In this document: positions 9,330 to 17,048 of the stretch, in pieces
Numbering within the stretch: the stretch's first letter is position 1
Layout of the letters: every line of letters starts with the position of its first letter
From: Firm-04 sp964463355
Lineage (GTDB): Bacteria; Bacillota; Clostridia; Oscillospirales; Ruminococcaceae
Direction of reading: 5' to 3'
Assembly (NCBI GenBank): GCA_964463355.1
Contig: CAYXBP010000021.1
Location: 1 to 29,272, forward strand
DNA: 29,272 bases
Translations under genes and position numbers: made by a program
Notes under the pieces: generated by a model
Told to the model about the DNA's origin: nothing
Databases searched by the model: none
Seen by the model: the letters and a program-made list of their open reading frames with translations, nothing else

Positions 9330-9872
9330 ATGACCATCGAGCAGCTTTCTGCGGATACCGTAAAAATCGAACTGGCAGCTGAAGAGCTTTCTCTGCTATG
9401 CTGCACCGCCCAGATACAGGCAGAGGACACCATGCAGCAGCTGCTGCTGTTTCTCATACAGCGCGCAGAATGCTTCAGCGGGATACCCTTTTGCAGCAGG
9501 CAGGTCACGGCGGAACTGCTGCCCACCACGGAAAACGGGATGATTGTCTATTTAACGGCAATTGCCCCAAGGCACAGGGAAAATCACACACAGGCAGCGG
9601 CTGTTTTCACGGATATGCAAACACTGAAGGCTTGTTGCAGGGCACTCAAGCCCTATCTTGCGCCGCAAACCAGAAGCCGCCTTTATGAAACCGCCGATGG
9701 AAAGCTTCTGGTGCTTTCTCATCTGGTGCAGGAACACCACGCGCCACAGCATCTGCTGCGGGAATACGCTTCTGTGCGGCATATCACAAAACGCAGCCTT
9801 GCAAGGCTGGAAGAATACGGCAGCTGCATTTTCAGGCAGGATGCTGTTGCTGCTATTCTTGCGGAGGATTAA
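9330..9872 (+). CDS. MecA-like adaptor protein
   Basis: A 180-residue protein, MTIEQLSADTVKIELAAEEL at the N-terminus, that matches the start of MecA adaptors. The mid part has a run like the MecA N-domain (LLLFLIQRAE, then VTAELLPTTENGMIVYLTAI). The C-domain shows the SRLYETADGKLLVLSHL and LARLEEYGSCIFRQDAVAAI patterns. MecA adaptors deliver substrates to the ClpC ATPase for ClpP degradation. The protein is somewhat shorter than Bacillus MecA (about 218 residues), mainly in the acidic linker. The start follows GAAAGGA by nine bases. It is divergent from the glycoside-hydrolase-like gene and converges with rpe. Substrates are unknown. Confidence 0.75.
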   Translation: MTIEQLSADTVKIELAAEELSLLCCTAQIQAEDTMQQLLLFLIQRAECFSGIPFCSRQVTAELLPTTENGMIVYLTAIAPRHRENHTQAAAVFTDMQTLKACCRALKPYLAPQTRSRLYETADGKLLVLSHLVQEHHAPQHLLREYASVRHITKRSLARLEEYGSCIFRQDAVAAILAED

Positions 9873-9915
9873 AGCAATATTGTCATATTTTCGGCAAAAA
9901 ATGCAATATCCCGAT

Positions 9916-10572
9916 TCACGCACCTCGCAAAAGCTGCACGGCTTTTGCAGGAGATTCTGCATTCATCAGGTACGAGCCTGATACCAGAAAATCGACACCT
10001 GCTGCACGGCAAATCGCGGCGGTTTCTGCCTGAATACCGCCATCCACTTGAATATGCAGCGGCAATGCCTGCTCTTTTCGCAATGTATGAAGCTGCTGGA
10101 TTTTTGGAAGCACCTCGTGCATGAACGCCTGCTTGCCCCAACCTGGTTCAACCGTCATCAACAGGATAAAATCCCCTGCTTTCAGCTTTGGCAGCAGCGG
10201 CAAAACCACGGAAAGCGGCGTTTTCGGGCACAGTGCGATGCCTGCTGCAACGCCATAACTGTGAATCGCATCCACGGTTTTTGCGGGATCCGAATCGCTT
10301 TCGATATGGAACGAGAGGTACTGCGCACCCGCCTCTACAAAACGGCTGACGAACCGCAGAGGATCTTTTACCATGAGATGCACATCCAGCGGCAGATTGG
10401 TGCAGCGGCGCAGGGCGTGCAACACAGGCAAGCCAAACGAGATATTATCAACAAAACAGCCGTCCATTACATCGTAGTGCAAGGCATCGGCACCTGAATT
10501 TTCCACGATTTTCGCCACTTGTGCTAGATTTGCAAGATCGGCATTGAGTATGGACGCAGAGATGATAGTCAT
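9916..10572 (-). CDS. rpe: ribulose-phosphate 3-epimerase
   Basis: A 218-residue TIM-barrel enzyme that interconverts ribulose 5-phosphate and xylulose 5-phosphate in the pentose phosphate pathway. Motifs in order: H32-D34 in LHYDVMDG, H65 in LDVHLMV, the phosphate loop VEPGWGKQAF (141-150), D177 in QVDGGI and VSGSYLM near the end. The metal ligands His32, Asp34, His65 and Asp177 are all present. The loop reads VEPGWGKQ and not the usual NPGFGGQ, so a related hexose-phosphate epimerase such as allulose-6-phosphate 3-epimerase cannot be excluded. The ATG start has GGAGG seven bases upstream. It is divergent from the fucose operon. Confidence 0.88.
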   Translation of the reverse strand: MTIISASILNADLANLAQVAKIVENSGADALHYDVMDGCFVDNISFGLPVLHALRRCTNLPLDVHLMVKDPLRFVSRFVEAGAQYLSFHIESDSDPAKTVDAIHSYGVAAGIALCPKTPLSVVLPLLPKLKAGDFILLMTVEPGWGKQAFMHEVLPKIQQLHTLRKEQALPLHIQVDGGIQAETAAICRAAGVDFLVSGSYLMNAESPAKAVQLLRGA

Positions 10573-10622
10573 AGGACAGCCTCCGAAAAAAACATCGTTG
10601 TTCACATTTACGTTACACATCC

Positions 10623-10651
10623 ATTATACTCCACTTTCCATGATTCGTCAA
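10623..10651 (-). promoter_or_regulatory. sigma-A promoter of rpe
   Basis: TTGACG (10646-10651) and TATAAT (10623-10628) on the minus strand are 17 bases apart, about 50 bases before the rpe start codon. Confidence 0.9.
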
Positions 10652-10718
10652 GCACACTTTGCCTTACGGCTGTTTTTTTTTGATTTCGGCTGCTTTTACA
10701 AAATAGCAACAAAGATAC

Positions 10719-10747
10719 TGGACAAAGCTGTGAAAATCATGTATAAT
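10719..10747 (+). promoter_or_regulatory. sigma-A promoter of the fucose operon
   Basis: TGGACA (10719-10724) and TATAAT (10742-10747) are 17 bases apart, about 55 bases before the fucA start codon. It is divergent from the rpe promoter, with about 67 bases between the two -35 boxes. Confidence 0.88.
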
Positions 10748-10757
10748 GAGAGGCAGC

Positions 10758-10769
10758 ATACGCTCGTAT
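10758..10769. promoter_or_regulatory. small palindrome at the fucose operon transcription start (operator candidate)
   Basis: ATACG-CT-CGTAT is a perfect 12-base inverted repeat that begins ten bases after the -10 box. A repressor site is often found in this position. No regulator gene is nearby, and a 5-bp half-site can arise by chance. Confidence 0.35.
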
Positions 10770-10802
10770 TACATAATTCAACTTCATAGGGAGGACAAAC
10801 CC

Positions 10803-11522
10803 ATGCAGACTATGACTTTGACACAGCACAAAGAAATCATCTGCGATATTTGCCACAAGATGTGGCAGCAGGGCTGGGTGGCTGCCAACGATGGCAATGT
10901 ATCCGTTCGGCTGGCAGATGGCAGCTTTCTGGCAACACCCACAGGCATCAGCAAAGCGTTCATCACACCGGATGTTCTGGTGCGCATTGATGCAAACGGA
11001 GCCATTCTGGATGCCGCTGGTGGCAGAAAGCCCTCTTCAGAAATCAAAATGCATCTGCGCTGCTACAAAGAACGCGAAGATGTCGGCGCCGTGCTGCACG
11101 CACACCCCCCAACCGCCACAGGCTATGCCGTTGCAAATAAAGCACTCGACAGCTACAGCATGATCGAAACGGTCATTGCGCTTGGCTCTGTACCAGTAAC
11201 ACCCTATGGTACACCCTCCACCGATGAAGTCCCTGAAGCCATTGCACCCTATCTGCAAAAGCATGATGTGATGTTGCTGCAAAATCATGGCGCATTGGCT
11301 GTTGGCGCGGATCTCATCACGGCATATTATCGCATGGAAACGCTGGAGCTGTTTGCAAAAATCAACCTGACGGCACATCTGCTGGGTGGCGCACAGGAAA
11401 TCTCGCGCGAAAACATTGACCGCCTTTGCAATATGCGCGCGCAGTACGGCGTTACCGGCAAGCACCCGGGCTACCAGAAATATGACGGCGGTATTCCCCT
11501 ACCCGATGACAGAAAGGAGTGA
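10803..11522 (+). CDS. fucA: L-fuculose-1-phosphate aldolase (class II)
   Basis: A 239-residue zinc aldolase that splits L-fuculose 1-phosphate into dihydroxyacetone phosphate and L-lactaldehyde. The class II aldolase/adducin fold shows ANDGNVSVR (28-36), TPTGISK (45-51), the SSE motif (78-80), the zinc pair H99 and H101 in LHAHPP, and H162 in LLQNHGAL. The start is set by GGGAGG seven bases upstream; earlier in-frame codons lack a site. It is the first gene of the fucose operon and its stop overlaps the ribosome binding site of the mutarotase gene. A rhamnulose-phosphate aldolase is unlikely given the length and the fucose isomerase in the same operon. Confidence 0.9.
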   Translation: MQTMTLTQHKEIICDICHKMWQQGWVAANDGNVSVRLADGSFLATPTGISKAFITPDVLVRIDANGAILDAAGGRKPSSEIKMHLRCYKEREDVGAVLHAHPPTATGYAVANKALDSYSMIETVIALGSVPVTPYGTPSTDEVPEAIAPYLQKHDVMLLQNHGALAVGADLITAYYRMETLELFAKINLTAHLLGGAQEISRENIDRLCNMRAQYGVTGKHPGYQKYDGGIPLPDDRKE

Positions 11523-11528
11523 GCCACC

Positions 11529-11954
11529 ATGCTCAAAGGCATTCCGGCAATTCTTTCACCAGAGCTGCTGAAGGTCATGATGGAAATGGGCCACGGCGAT
11601 GAAATTATTCTCGCAGACGGCAATTTTCCTGCGGCTTCCATGGCAAAGCGGCTGATTCGTCTGGACGGGCACGGCGTGCCGGAGATCCTCTCGGCGATGC
11701 TGCGCTTTCTGCCGCTGGATACTTATGTTGACGAACCCGTGCAGCTGATGGCACTTGCTCCGCAGGATACCGAAGCACCTGCCATCTGGAGCGAATACAA
11801 AAGCATCATTGAAAACGCCCAGAAGAATATCCGCATTGGCAAAACCGAACGGCAGGCATTCTATGACCGCGCAAAGCAGGCATATGCCATTGTTGCAACC
11901 GGTGAAACAGCCATCTACGCCAATATACTGCTGAAAAAAGGTGTTGTGCAGTAA
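11529..11954 (+). CDS. fucU: L-fucose mutarotase (RbsD/FucU family)
   Basis: A 141-residue protein, almost the same length as E. coli FucU. The active-site strip MGHGDEIILADGNFPA (20-35) holds the conserved H22, D24 and D30 of the family. The C-terminus has the AYAIVATGETAIYANILLKKG pattern in which the Tyr-rich end completes the site of the neighbouring subunit. It speeds exchange between the alpha and beta anomers of fucose and so feeds the isomerase. It begins six bases after fucA, with AAAGGAG inside the fucA end, which suggests tight translational coupling. Confidence 0.92.
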   Translation: MLKGIPAILSPELLKVMMEMGHGDEIILADGNFPAASMAKRLIRLDGHGVPEILSAMLRFLPLDTYVDEPVQLMALAPQDTEAPAIWSEYKSIIENAQKNIRIGKTERQAFYDRAKQAYAIVATGETAIYANILLKKGVVQ

Positions 11955-11984
11955 GCATCACCCAAAACAAGGAGTGCAATCACT

Positions 11985-13469
11985 ATGGCAAAGCAATATC
12001 TCGCGTTTGATATCGGTGCTTCTGGCGGCAGAGCCATACTCGGCTCCATCACAAACGGAACCCTTCATACAAGAGAAGTACACCGGTTCTCCAATACCCC
12101 CATCACCGTTTACCACAAGCAAAACGGCACGTTCTACTGGGATGTGCTGCGCCTGCTGCATGGCATTCATACAGGGCTGCAAAACGCTGCCACAGGCGGG
12201 GGCTTTTGCTCTGCGGCGGTAGATACCTGGGGCGTGGATTACGGTCTTGTGGATGCATCCGGCACACTGCTGCAAAACCCCATCCATTACCGCGATACAC
12301 GCACACAGGGTGTGGCAAAACAGGTGCAGCAACTGGTATCCGCTGCGGAATTTTACCGCATCAATGGCTTGCAGCAAATGGAAATCAATACAGCATATCA
12401 GCTTTACGCAGATTACTCCGCAAAGCCATGGCTGCAAAACGCTGCCGCAGCAATGCTGCTGATGCCCGATTTGTTCCATTTTATGCTCACGGGGGAACAG
12501 ATTACAGAACGTTCCATTGCTTCTACCACACAGCTTCTGGATGCACAAGCAGGCGGATGGAGCGATACGCTCATCGAAAAACTCTCGCTGCCACGCCGTA
12601 TCTTTACCGAAATCGTGCCCTCGGGTACAGTGATCGGCTCGTTGCAGGATGCCCTTTGCAAACAGCTGGCAATCCCTTCGGCGAACGTTACTGCGGTTTG
12701 TGGCCATGATACACAATGCGCCATGGCTGCCATCCCTGCAAACGATGCGGATTTCATCTTCCTCTCCTGCGGCACATGGGCACTGTTCGGCACGGAATTG
12801 CCCAAACCTCTGATGACCGAAACAGCACGGAAATATGCCCTCACAAACGAGATCGGCTACGGTGGCAGAGTAAGCCTTTTGCAGAATATCTCCGGGCTGT
12901 GGCTGATTCAGGAAACCAGACGCATTCTCGCGCAGCAGGGCGAACTCTACAGCTATGCCCAGCTGGAACAGCTTGCACAGAACGAGGAAGCCTTCCGCAG
13001 CCTCATCAATGTGGATGACCCGCGGTTTGCTGCATCGGGAGATATGCCCGCGCAGATCCGCGCTTACTGCAAAGAAACAGACCAGCCCATCCCCTGCTCC
13101 GCTGGCGCGTTGATGCGCTGCATCTACGAAAGCCTTGCCCTGCGGTTTGCGAAGGCTCTGGCACAGATCCAGGAATGCACTGGCAAAAAATACCGCTGCA
13201 TCCACATGGTGGGCGGCGGCGTGAAAGATCACCTGCTGTGCCAGATGACCGCCAACGCCTGCGGAATACCCGTCATGGCTGGGCCAACAGAAGCAACCGT
13301 GTGCGGCAATCTGCTGATACAAATGCTTGCAGACAAATCTGTAGGCTCTCTGGAGGAGGCAAGACGCATTGTTTCTGCCTCACTGACGGTGGAAAACTAT
13401 CTGCCGCAAAACGACTACAGCGCGGTGTGGGAACGGTATCTCGCACTGCCCGAAGTGCAAATAATTTGA
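11985..13469 (+). CDS. FGGY sugar kinase, rhamnulokinase type, likely L-fuculokinase
   Basis: A 494-residue FGGY kinase. Motifs in order: phosphate-1 loop FDIGASGGRAILG (8-20), the sugar-binding VDTWGVDYGL near residue 80, VCGHDTQCAMAAIP near 240, SCGTWALFGTE near 265, and the adenosine-site MVGGGVKDHLLCQMTAN near 410. Overall it reads as a RhaB-type rhamnulokinase, not as the classical enterobacterial FucK. Its place between fucU and fucI points to phosphorylation of L-fuculose. Firmicutes and Bacteroidetes fucose operons often use such a kinase. It may also accept rhamnulose. The ATG has AAGGAG upstream, and fucI starts 15 bases after its stop. Confidence 0.85.
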   Translation: MAKQYLAFDIGASGGRAILGSITNGTLHTREVHRFSNTPITVYHKQNGTFYWDVLRLLHGIHTGLQNAATGGGFCSAAVDTWGVDYGLVDASGTLLQNPIHYRDTRTQGVAKQVQQLVSAAEFYRINGLQQMEINTAYQLYADYSAKPWLQNAAAAMLLMPDLFHFMLTGEQITERSIASTTQLLDAQAGGWSDTLIEKLSLPRRIFTEIVPSGTVIGSLQDALCKQLAIPSANVTAVCGHDTQCAMAAIPANDADFIFLSCGTWALFGTELPKPLMTETARKYALTNEIGYGGRVSLLQNISGLWLIQETRRILAQQGELYSYAQLEQLAQNEEAFRSLINVDDPRFAASGDMPAQIRAYCKETDQPIPCSAGALMRCIYESLALRFAKALAQIQECTGKKYRCIHMVGGGVKDHLLCQMTANACGIPVMAGPTEATVCGNLLIQMLADKSVGSLEEARRIVSASLTVENYLPQNDYSAVWERYLALPEVQII

Positions 13470-13484
13470 AAGGAATGCACCCAT

Positions 13485-15245
13485 ATGAATTACCCGAAAA
13501 TCGGCATTCGTCCCATTATTGATGGCAGACAGTTCGGCGTGCGTGAATCGCTGGAAGCACAGTGTATGCGCCTTGCTGAAGCTGCAAAAAATCTGCTGGA
13601 AGCCCAGCTGCGCTACCCGGATGGTACTCCTGTGCAGTGCGTGATTGCTCCCACGACCATTGGCGGCTGTGCAGAGGCTGCTGCGGCTGCCGACTACTTC
13701 TCTACCCAGAATGTCTGCGCAACGCTTTCCGTTACCCCCTGCTGGTGCTATGGCTCCGAAACCATGGATATCGACCCGCTGACCATAAAGGCAGTATGGG
13801 GCTTTAATGGTACAGAACGCCCTGGTGCCGTGTATCTTGCCGCTGCTATGGCTGCCCATGCACAGCGCGGTTTACCCGCATTTGCAATCTATGGCAGAGA
13901 TGTTCAGGATATGGACGATACGCAGATCCCTGCGGATGTAACCGAAAAACTGCTGCAATTCGGCCGCTGTGCCATTGCCGTTGGTATGATGCGCAACCGC
14001 TCGTACCTCAATATCGGCGGCGTTGCAATGGGCATTGGCGGCTCTTACTGCAATTCCGATTTCTTCCAGAACTACCTCGGCATTCGTGCAGAATGGGTGG
14101 ATATGACAGAAATCCTGCGCCGCATACAGCTGGAAATTTACGACCACACAGAGTACGAAAAGCTACTGAACTGGATGCTCGCAAACTGTCCGGAAGGGAT
14201 GGAATGCAACCAAAAGCCCCACACCGCAGAGGAAAAGCTTGCCGACAGACAGTTCTGCTGCAAGATGACCCTGATCATTCGCGACCTGATGCTTGGCAAC
14301 CCCAAGCTGCGCGAAATGGGTTGGAAAGAAGAAGCCAATGGGCACAACGCCATCTGTGCAGGATTCCAGGGGCAGCGACAGTGGACAGACTGGTGCCCCA
14401 ATGGCGATTTCTCTGAGGCACTGCTCAACTCTACCTTTGATTGGAATGGCAAGAAAGAACCGATTCTGCTGGCAACCGAAAACGATGGCTTAAACGGCAC
14501 TGCGATGCTCTTTGCACATTTGTTGACAGGCCGCGCGGCGGTGTTTGCCGATGTGCGCACCTACTGGAGCCCCGAAGCGGTGGAACGCGTGACAGGGCAA
14601 AAACCAACTGGTATCGCTGCCAACGGATTCATCCACCTGATCAATTCTGGTGCGGCTGCCCTTGATGCAACCGGCTGCGCCAAAGACGAAAATGGTACCC
14701 CTCTGATGAAGCAATGGTGGGATATCACCCAAAACGACATTGACGCAATGCTTTCTGCAACCGATTGGTGCCCTGCCAATCTTGGCTACTTCCGCGGCGG
14801 CGGATTCTCCTCACACTTCCGTACACAGGCGGAAATGCCCGTTACCATGCTGCGCGTGAATATCATCAATGGCAGCAAGCCCGTGCTGCAAATCGCAGAA
14901 GGCTGGACAGCTGTTCTGCCCGATGCAATGCACAACACGCTCGATATGCGCACTGACCCCACCTGGCCTACCACCTGGTTTGTACCCCGCACCAACGGCG
15001 AGGGTGCTTTCCGTGATGTTTACTCGGTGATGGCAAACTGGGGGGCAAATCATGGCGCGTTTGTTTACGGCCATGTGGGTGCTGATCTCATCACATTGGC
15101 AAGTATGCTGCGGATACCCGTAGCCCTGCACAATGTTCCGGAAGAAAAAATCTACCGCCCCCATGTGTGGAGCGCATTTGGCACAAAGGATCTCGAAGCC
15201 GCCGATTACCGCGCCTGTGAAGCCTACGGCTCTATATACGGCTGA
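13485..15245 (+). CDS. fucI: L-fucose isomerase
   Basis: A 586-residue isomerase that turns L-fucose into L-fuculose, the first step after mutarotation. The length is the usual one for FucI. The catalytic and manganese-binding residues are E332 (TENDGLNGTA), D356 (FADVRTYWSP) and H523 (GANHGAF), each exactly five residues before the E. coli positions 337, 361 and 528, so the core has no net insertion or deletion. D-arabinose is a known alternative substrate of this family. The GAAAGGA site lies ten bases upstream. It is the last gene of the operon; no clear terminator follows. Confidence 0.95.
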   Translation: MNYPKIGIRPIIDGRQFGVRESLEAQCMRLAEAAKNLLEAQLRYPDGTPVQCVIAPTTIGGCAEAAAAADYFSTQNVCATLSVTPCWCYGSETMDIDPLTIKAVWGFNGTERPGAVYLAAAMAAHAQRGLPAFAIYGRDVQDMDDTQIPADVTEKLLQFGRCAIAVGMMRNRSYLNIGGVAMGIGGSYCNSDFFQNYLGIRAEWVDMTEILRRIQLEIYDHTEYEKLLNWMLANCPEGMECNQKPHTAEEKLADRQFCCKMTLIIRDLMLGNPKLREMGWKEEANGHNAICAGFQGQRQWTDWCPNGDFSEALLNSTFDWNGKKEPILLATENDGLNGTAMLFAHLLTGRAAVFADVRTYWSPEAVERVTGQKPTGIAANGFIHLINSGAAALDATGCAKDENGTPLMKQWWDITQNDIDAMLSATDWCPANLGYFRGGGFSSHFRTQAEMPVTMLRVNIINGSKPVLQIAEGWTAVLPDAMHNTLDMRTDPTWPTTWFVPRTNGEGAFRDVYSVMANWGANHGAFVYGHVGADLITLASMLRIPVALHNVPEEKIYRPHVWSAFGTKDLEAADYRACEAYGSIYG

Positions 15246-15412
15246 TCATCCATTGGGGGCAGTGTACGCATCGCCGCAGGCTGCCACAACGATAACGCTT
15301 CCTGCTCAACTGGTGCAGCACTCGCCCCTGGTGCATCCTCTGCAAGCGCATAGGATGTACGCAGCTTGGGGGTGTAGATTTTGATATCCGCTTCAAACCA
15401 CGGTTCAGCCAT
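15224..15412 (-). CDS. possible 62-residue protein antisense to the end of fucI
   Basis: A minus-strand frame starts MAEPWFEADIKIYTPKLRTS and is preceded by a strong AAAGGAG eleven bases upstream. It overlaps the last 22 bases of fucI tail to tail. No signal peptide, membrane segment or known motif is seen; the product is acidic and rich in Ala and Pro. The support is the good ribosome binding site and an intergenic space that has no other gene. No promoter is clear. It may be a real small protein or chance. Confidence 0.45.
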   Translation of the reverse strand: MAEPWFEADIKIYTPKLRTSYALAEDAPGASAAPVEQEALSLWQPAAMRTLPPMDDQPYIEP

Positions 15413-15474
15413 ATTGCATCACGCTCCTTTGGCTGCTAGTATGCCCCCCTTTTTGCAAATGAAACGGAGGAATT

Positions 15475-16002
15475 ATGTACCACCTGATGAAAAACACGCT
15501 GCACTGCCTGATCTGGCTGCTGCTTTCCCATATCATGTGCCTTGTGCTTGCCTTTTCCTTTGCGATACTGCCGCAAAACGCCATGCAATATCTCAGCCTG
15601 TTCTGCTGCCTGCTGACACAAGTGCTGCTGATGGGCAGCTGCGCCGTGAACATCGCAAAGGAACATCTTGCGCTGTACCGAACCAACCGCAGCATCATTC
15701 CCCGATGGCAACCCGCTGTGATGAGCCTGTTGACTGCTTTGCCTTCGCTGCTGCTGTATCTTTTGCTGTGGGTTATGCCAGAAAGTGTACCGTATTTCAA
15801 CATCTACCTGCTGCTGAATGCCCCCACCGTGCAAATCATCAACCTGATTGTACAGGGCGAGGAATGCTTTTCGGCACTCTCTGCGCTACAGCGTCTGCTG
15901 ATGGCACTGCTGCCATTTTTGCCAACCCTTGCCACCTTTGGCGGATATTGCAGCTACTACCCAAAGCGTTTGGCGGAGGAAATTGCCAAGCGCGAAAAAT
16001 GA
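15475..16002 (+). CDS. integral membrane protein of unknown role (DUF624/YesL-like in layout)
   Basis: A 175-residue protein with about four hydrophobic segments (near 10-31, 38-58, 80-102 and 137-160) and a basic tail ending KRLAEEIAKREK. Size, topology and a conserved-looking QYLSLFCCLLTQVLLMGS stretch recall YesL/DUF624 proteins, but the match is weak. CGGAGG stands five bases before the ATG. It is in the same direction as the fucose operon and 229 bases away. No function is proposed. Confidence 0.65.
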   Translation: MYHLMKNTLHCLIWLLLSHIMCLVLAFSFAILPQNAMQYLSLFCCLLTQVLLMGSCAVNIAKEHLALYRTNRSIIPRWQPAVMSLLTALPSLLLYLLLWVMPESVPYFNIYLLLNAPTVQIINLIVQGEECFSALSALQRLLMALLPFLPTLATFGGYCSYYPKRLAEEIAKREK

Positions 16003-16080
16003 TTCCATGTATCCGCTGTAAAAAACAGAATACACTAAAGACAGCATCATGCAAGGCAGGCTTTGCATGATGTTGCCTGA

Positions 16081-16113
16081 AATCGCAGTTCATGCTCGGG
16101 CTGCGATTTTTTT
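16081..16113 (+). terminator. intrinsic terminator before the PdaA-like gene
   Basis: AATCGCAG (16081-16088) pairs with CTGCGATT (16101-16108), followed by five more T. A separate perfect 10-bp hairpin without a T-run lies just upstream (16045-16072). The terminator ends 30 bases before the presumed start of the next gene. Confidence 0.65.
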
Positions 16114-16143
16114 GCAATTTTTTCCTGAAAGGAGCGATTCCAC

Positions 16144-16869
16144 ACGAAAAGAACATTTGTTTCTGTTTGTTCTGCAATGCTGCTTGCAGCGCAGCTGCCC
16201 ATTGCAGCAAGTGCCGCAGGATACGGTCAAGGCAAGGCGGTGAATGCACAGAATCAACCCATAGGCGCAGTGGAATTTCAGGCACAGTATGCCCAAAACG
16301 ATGCTTATGCACTCACACAGGCGGCAGATTCCATTTTGCTGACCTTTGACCAGGGCTACGAAAACGGCTGCACTGCACAAATTCTGGATACCCTTAAGGC
16401 GCATGATGTTAAGGCGTTGTTTTTCATCACCGGCGATTATGCAAAATCACAACCGGAACTGATTCGGCGCATGATTGCAGAAGGGCACTGCATTGGCAAT
16501 CACGGTATGCAGCATTTGAAAGCCTCTGCGCTGACAAACGATGCCCTTCGCGAAGAAATTGGCTCGCTGCATGAATATGTGCTGCAGCATTATGGCTATG
16601 AAATGCAGTATTTCCGTCCACCCTGTGGCGATTACGATGCCGAAACGCTGGATATCGCGCAGGAGATGGGCTACAAGACCGTTTTTTGGAGCTTTGCGTA
16701 TGTCGATTGGAAAACCGATGCACAGCCTGATTTGCAAACAGCAAAGCAAACACTCATACAAGCAGCGCATCCAAACGGAATCTATTTGCTGCATTCGGTT
16801 TCAACCACAAATACTGCCATTCTGGGCGATGTCATCACACAGCTGAAGGCAATGGGATATCATCTATAA
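16144..16869 (+). CDS. pdaA: PdaA-like polysaccharide deacetylase with apparent ACG start
   Basis: NodB-fold de-N-acetylase of the PdaA type, which removes acetyl groups from muramic acid during spore-cortex delta-lactam formation. From the ACG, 241 residues: a signal peptide (KRTFVSVCSAMLLAAQLP, cut near 24), LTFDQGYENG with D69, GNHGMQH with H120 and H124, FRPPCGDYD with R158, FWSFAYVDW (181-189) and IYLLHSVS with H217. YENG, YVDW and LLHSVS are PdaA marks. AAAGGAG lies nine bases before ACG 16144. The same frame has a stop at 16126 and no ATG, GTG or TTG until ATG 16177. Starting at 16177 would remove the basic signal-peptide head and has no ribosome binding site. So the start is ACG, or a damaged ATG. 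Confidence 0.85.
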   Translation, partial: TKRTFVSVCSAMLLAAQLPIAASAAGYGQGKAVNAQNQPIGAVEFQAQYAQNDAYALTQAADSILLTFDQGYENGCTAQILDTLKAHDVKALFFITGDYAKSQPELIRRMIAEGHCIGNHGMQHLKASALTNDALREEIGSLHEYVLQHYGYEMQYFRPPCGDYDAETLDIAQEMGYKTVFWSFAYVDWKTDAQPDLQTAKQTLIQAAHPNGIYLLHSVSTTNTAILGDVITQLKAMGYHL

Positions 16870-16885
16870 AACAAACTATGTTTTT

Positions 16886-16924
16886 GGGGGGAAGAGAAAC
16901 GGTTCTGTTCCCCCCTCCCCTTTT
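16886..16924 (+). terminator. terminator after the PdaA-like gene
   Basis: GGGGGGAA with an inner extension (16886-16896) pairs with TTCCCCCC (16905-16915), followed by T-CCCC-TTTT. It begins 17 bases after the stop codon. Confidence 0.6.
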
Positions 16925-17048
16925 GCTTGCCGTGTCGAATGTAAATTTTTTGTGAATTTTTGGGAAATCTTGCACGGTGGTGTGCATTCCGCACTTTTCA
17001 GGGGGGCTGTTTGTAGAAGCGTTTATGACTGTTATGGAGGTTTTTGGT

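Noticed and set aside
11958..13322. A 454-codon minus-strand open frame opposite the sugar kinase
   Set aside because: The plus strand encodes a complete FGGY kinase with all motifs; the opposite frame has no recognisable domain.
16003..16060. A possible sigma-G promoter (GAATA ... CATGCAA) before the PdaA-like gene
   Set aside because: The -35 fits but the -10 misses two of seven bases, and a terminator hairpin lies between it and the gene.
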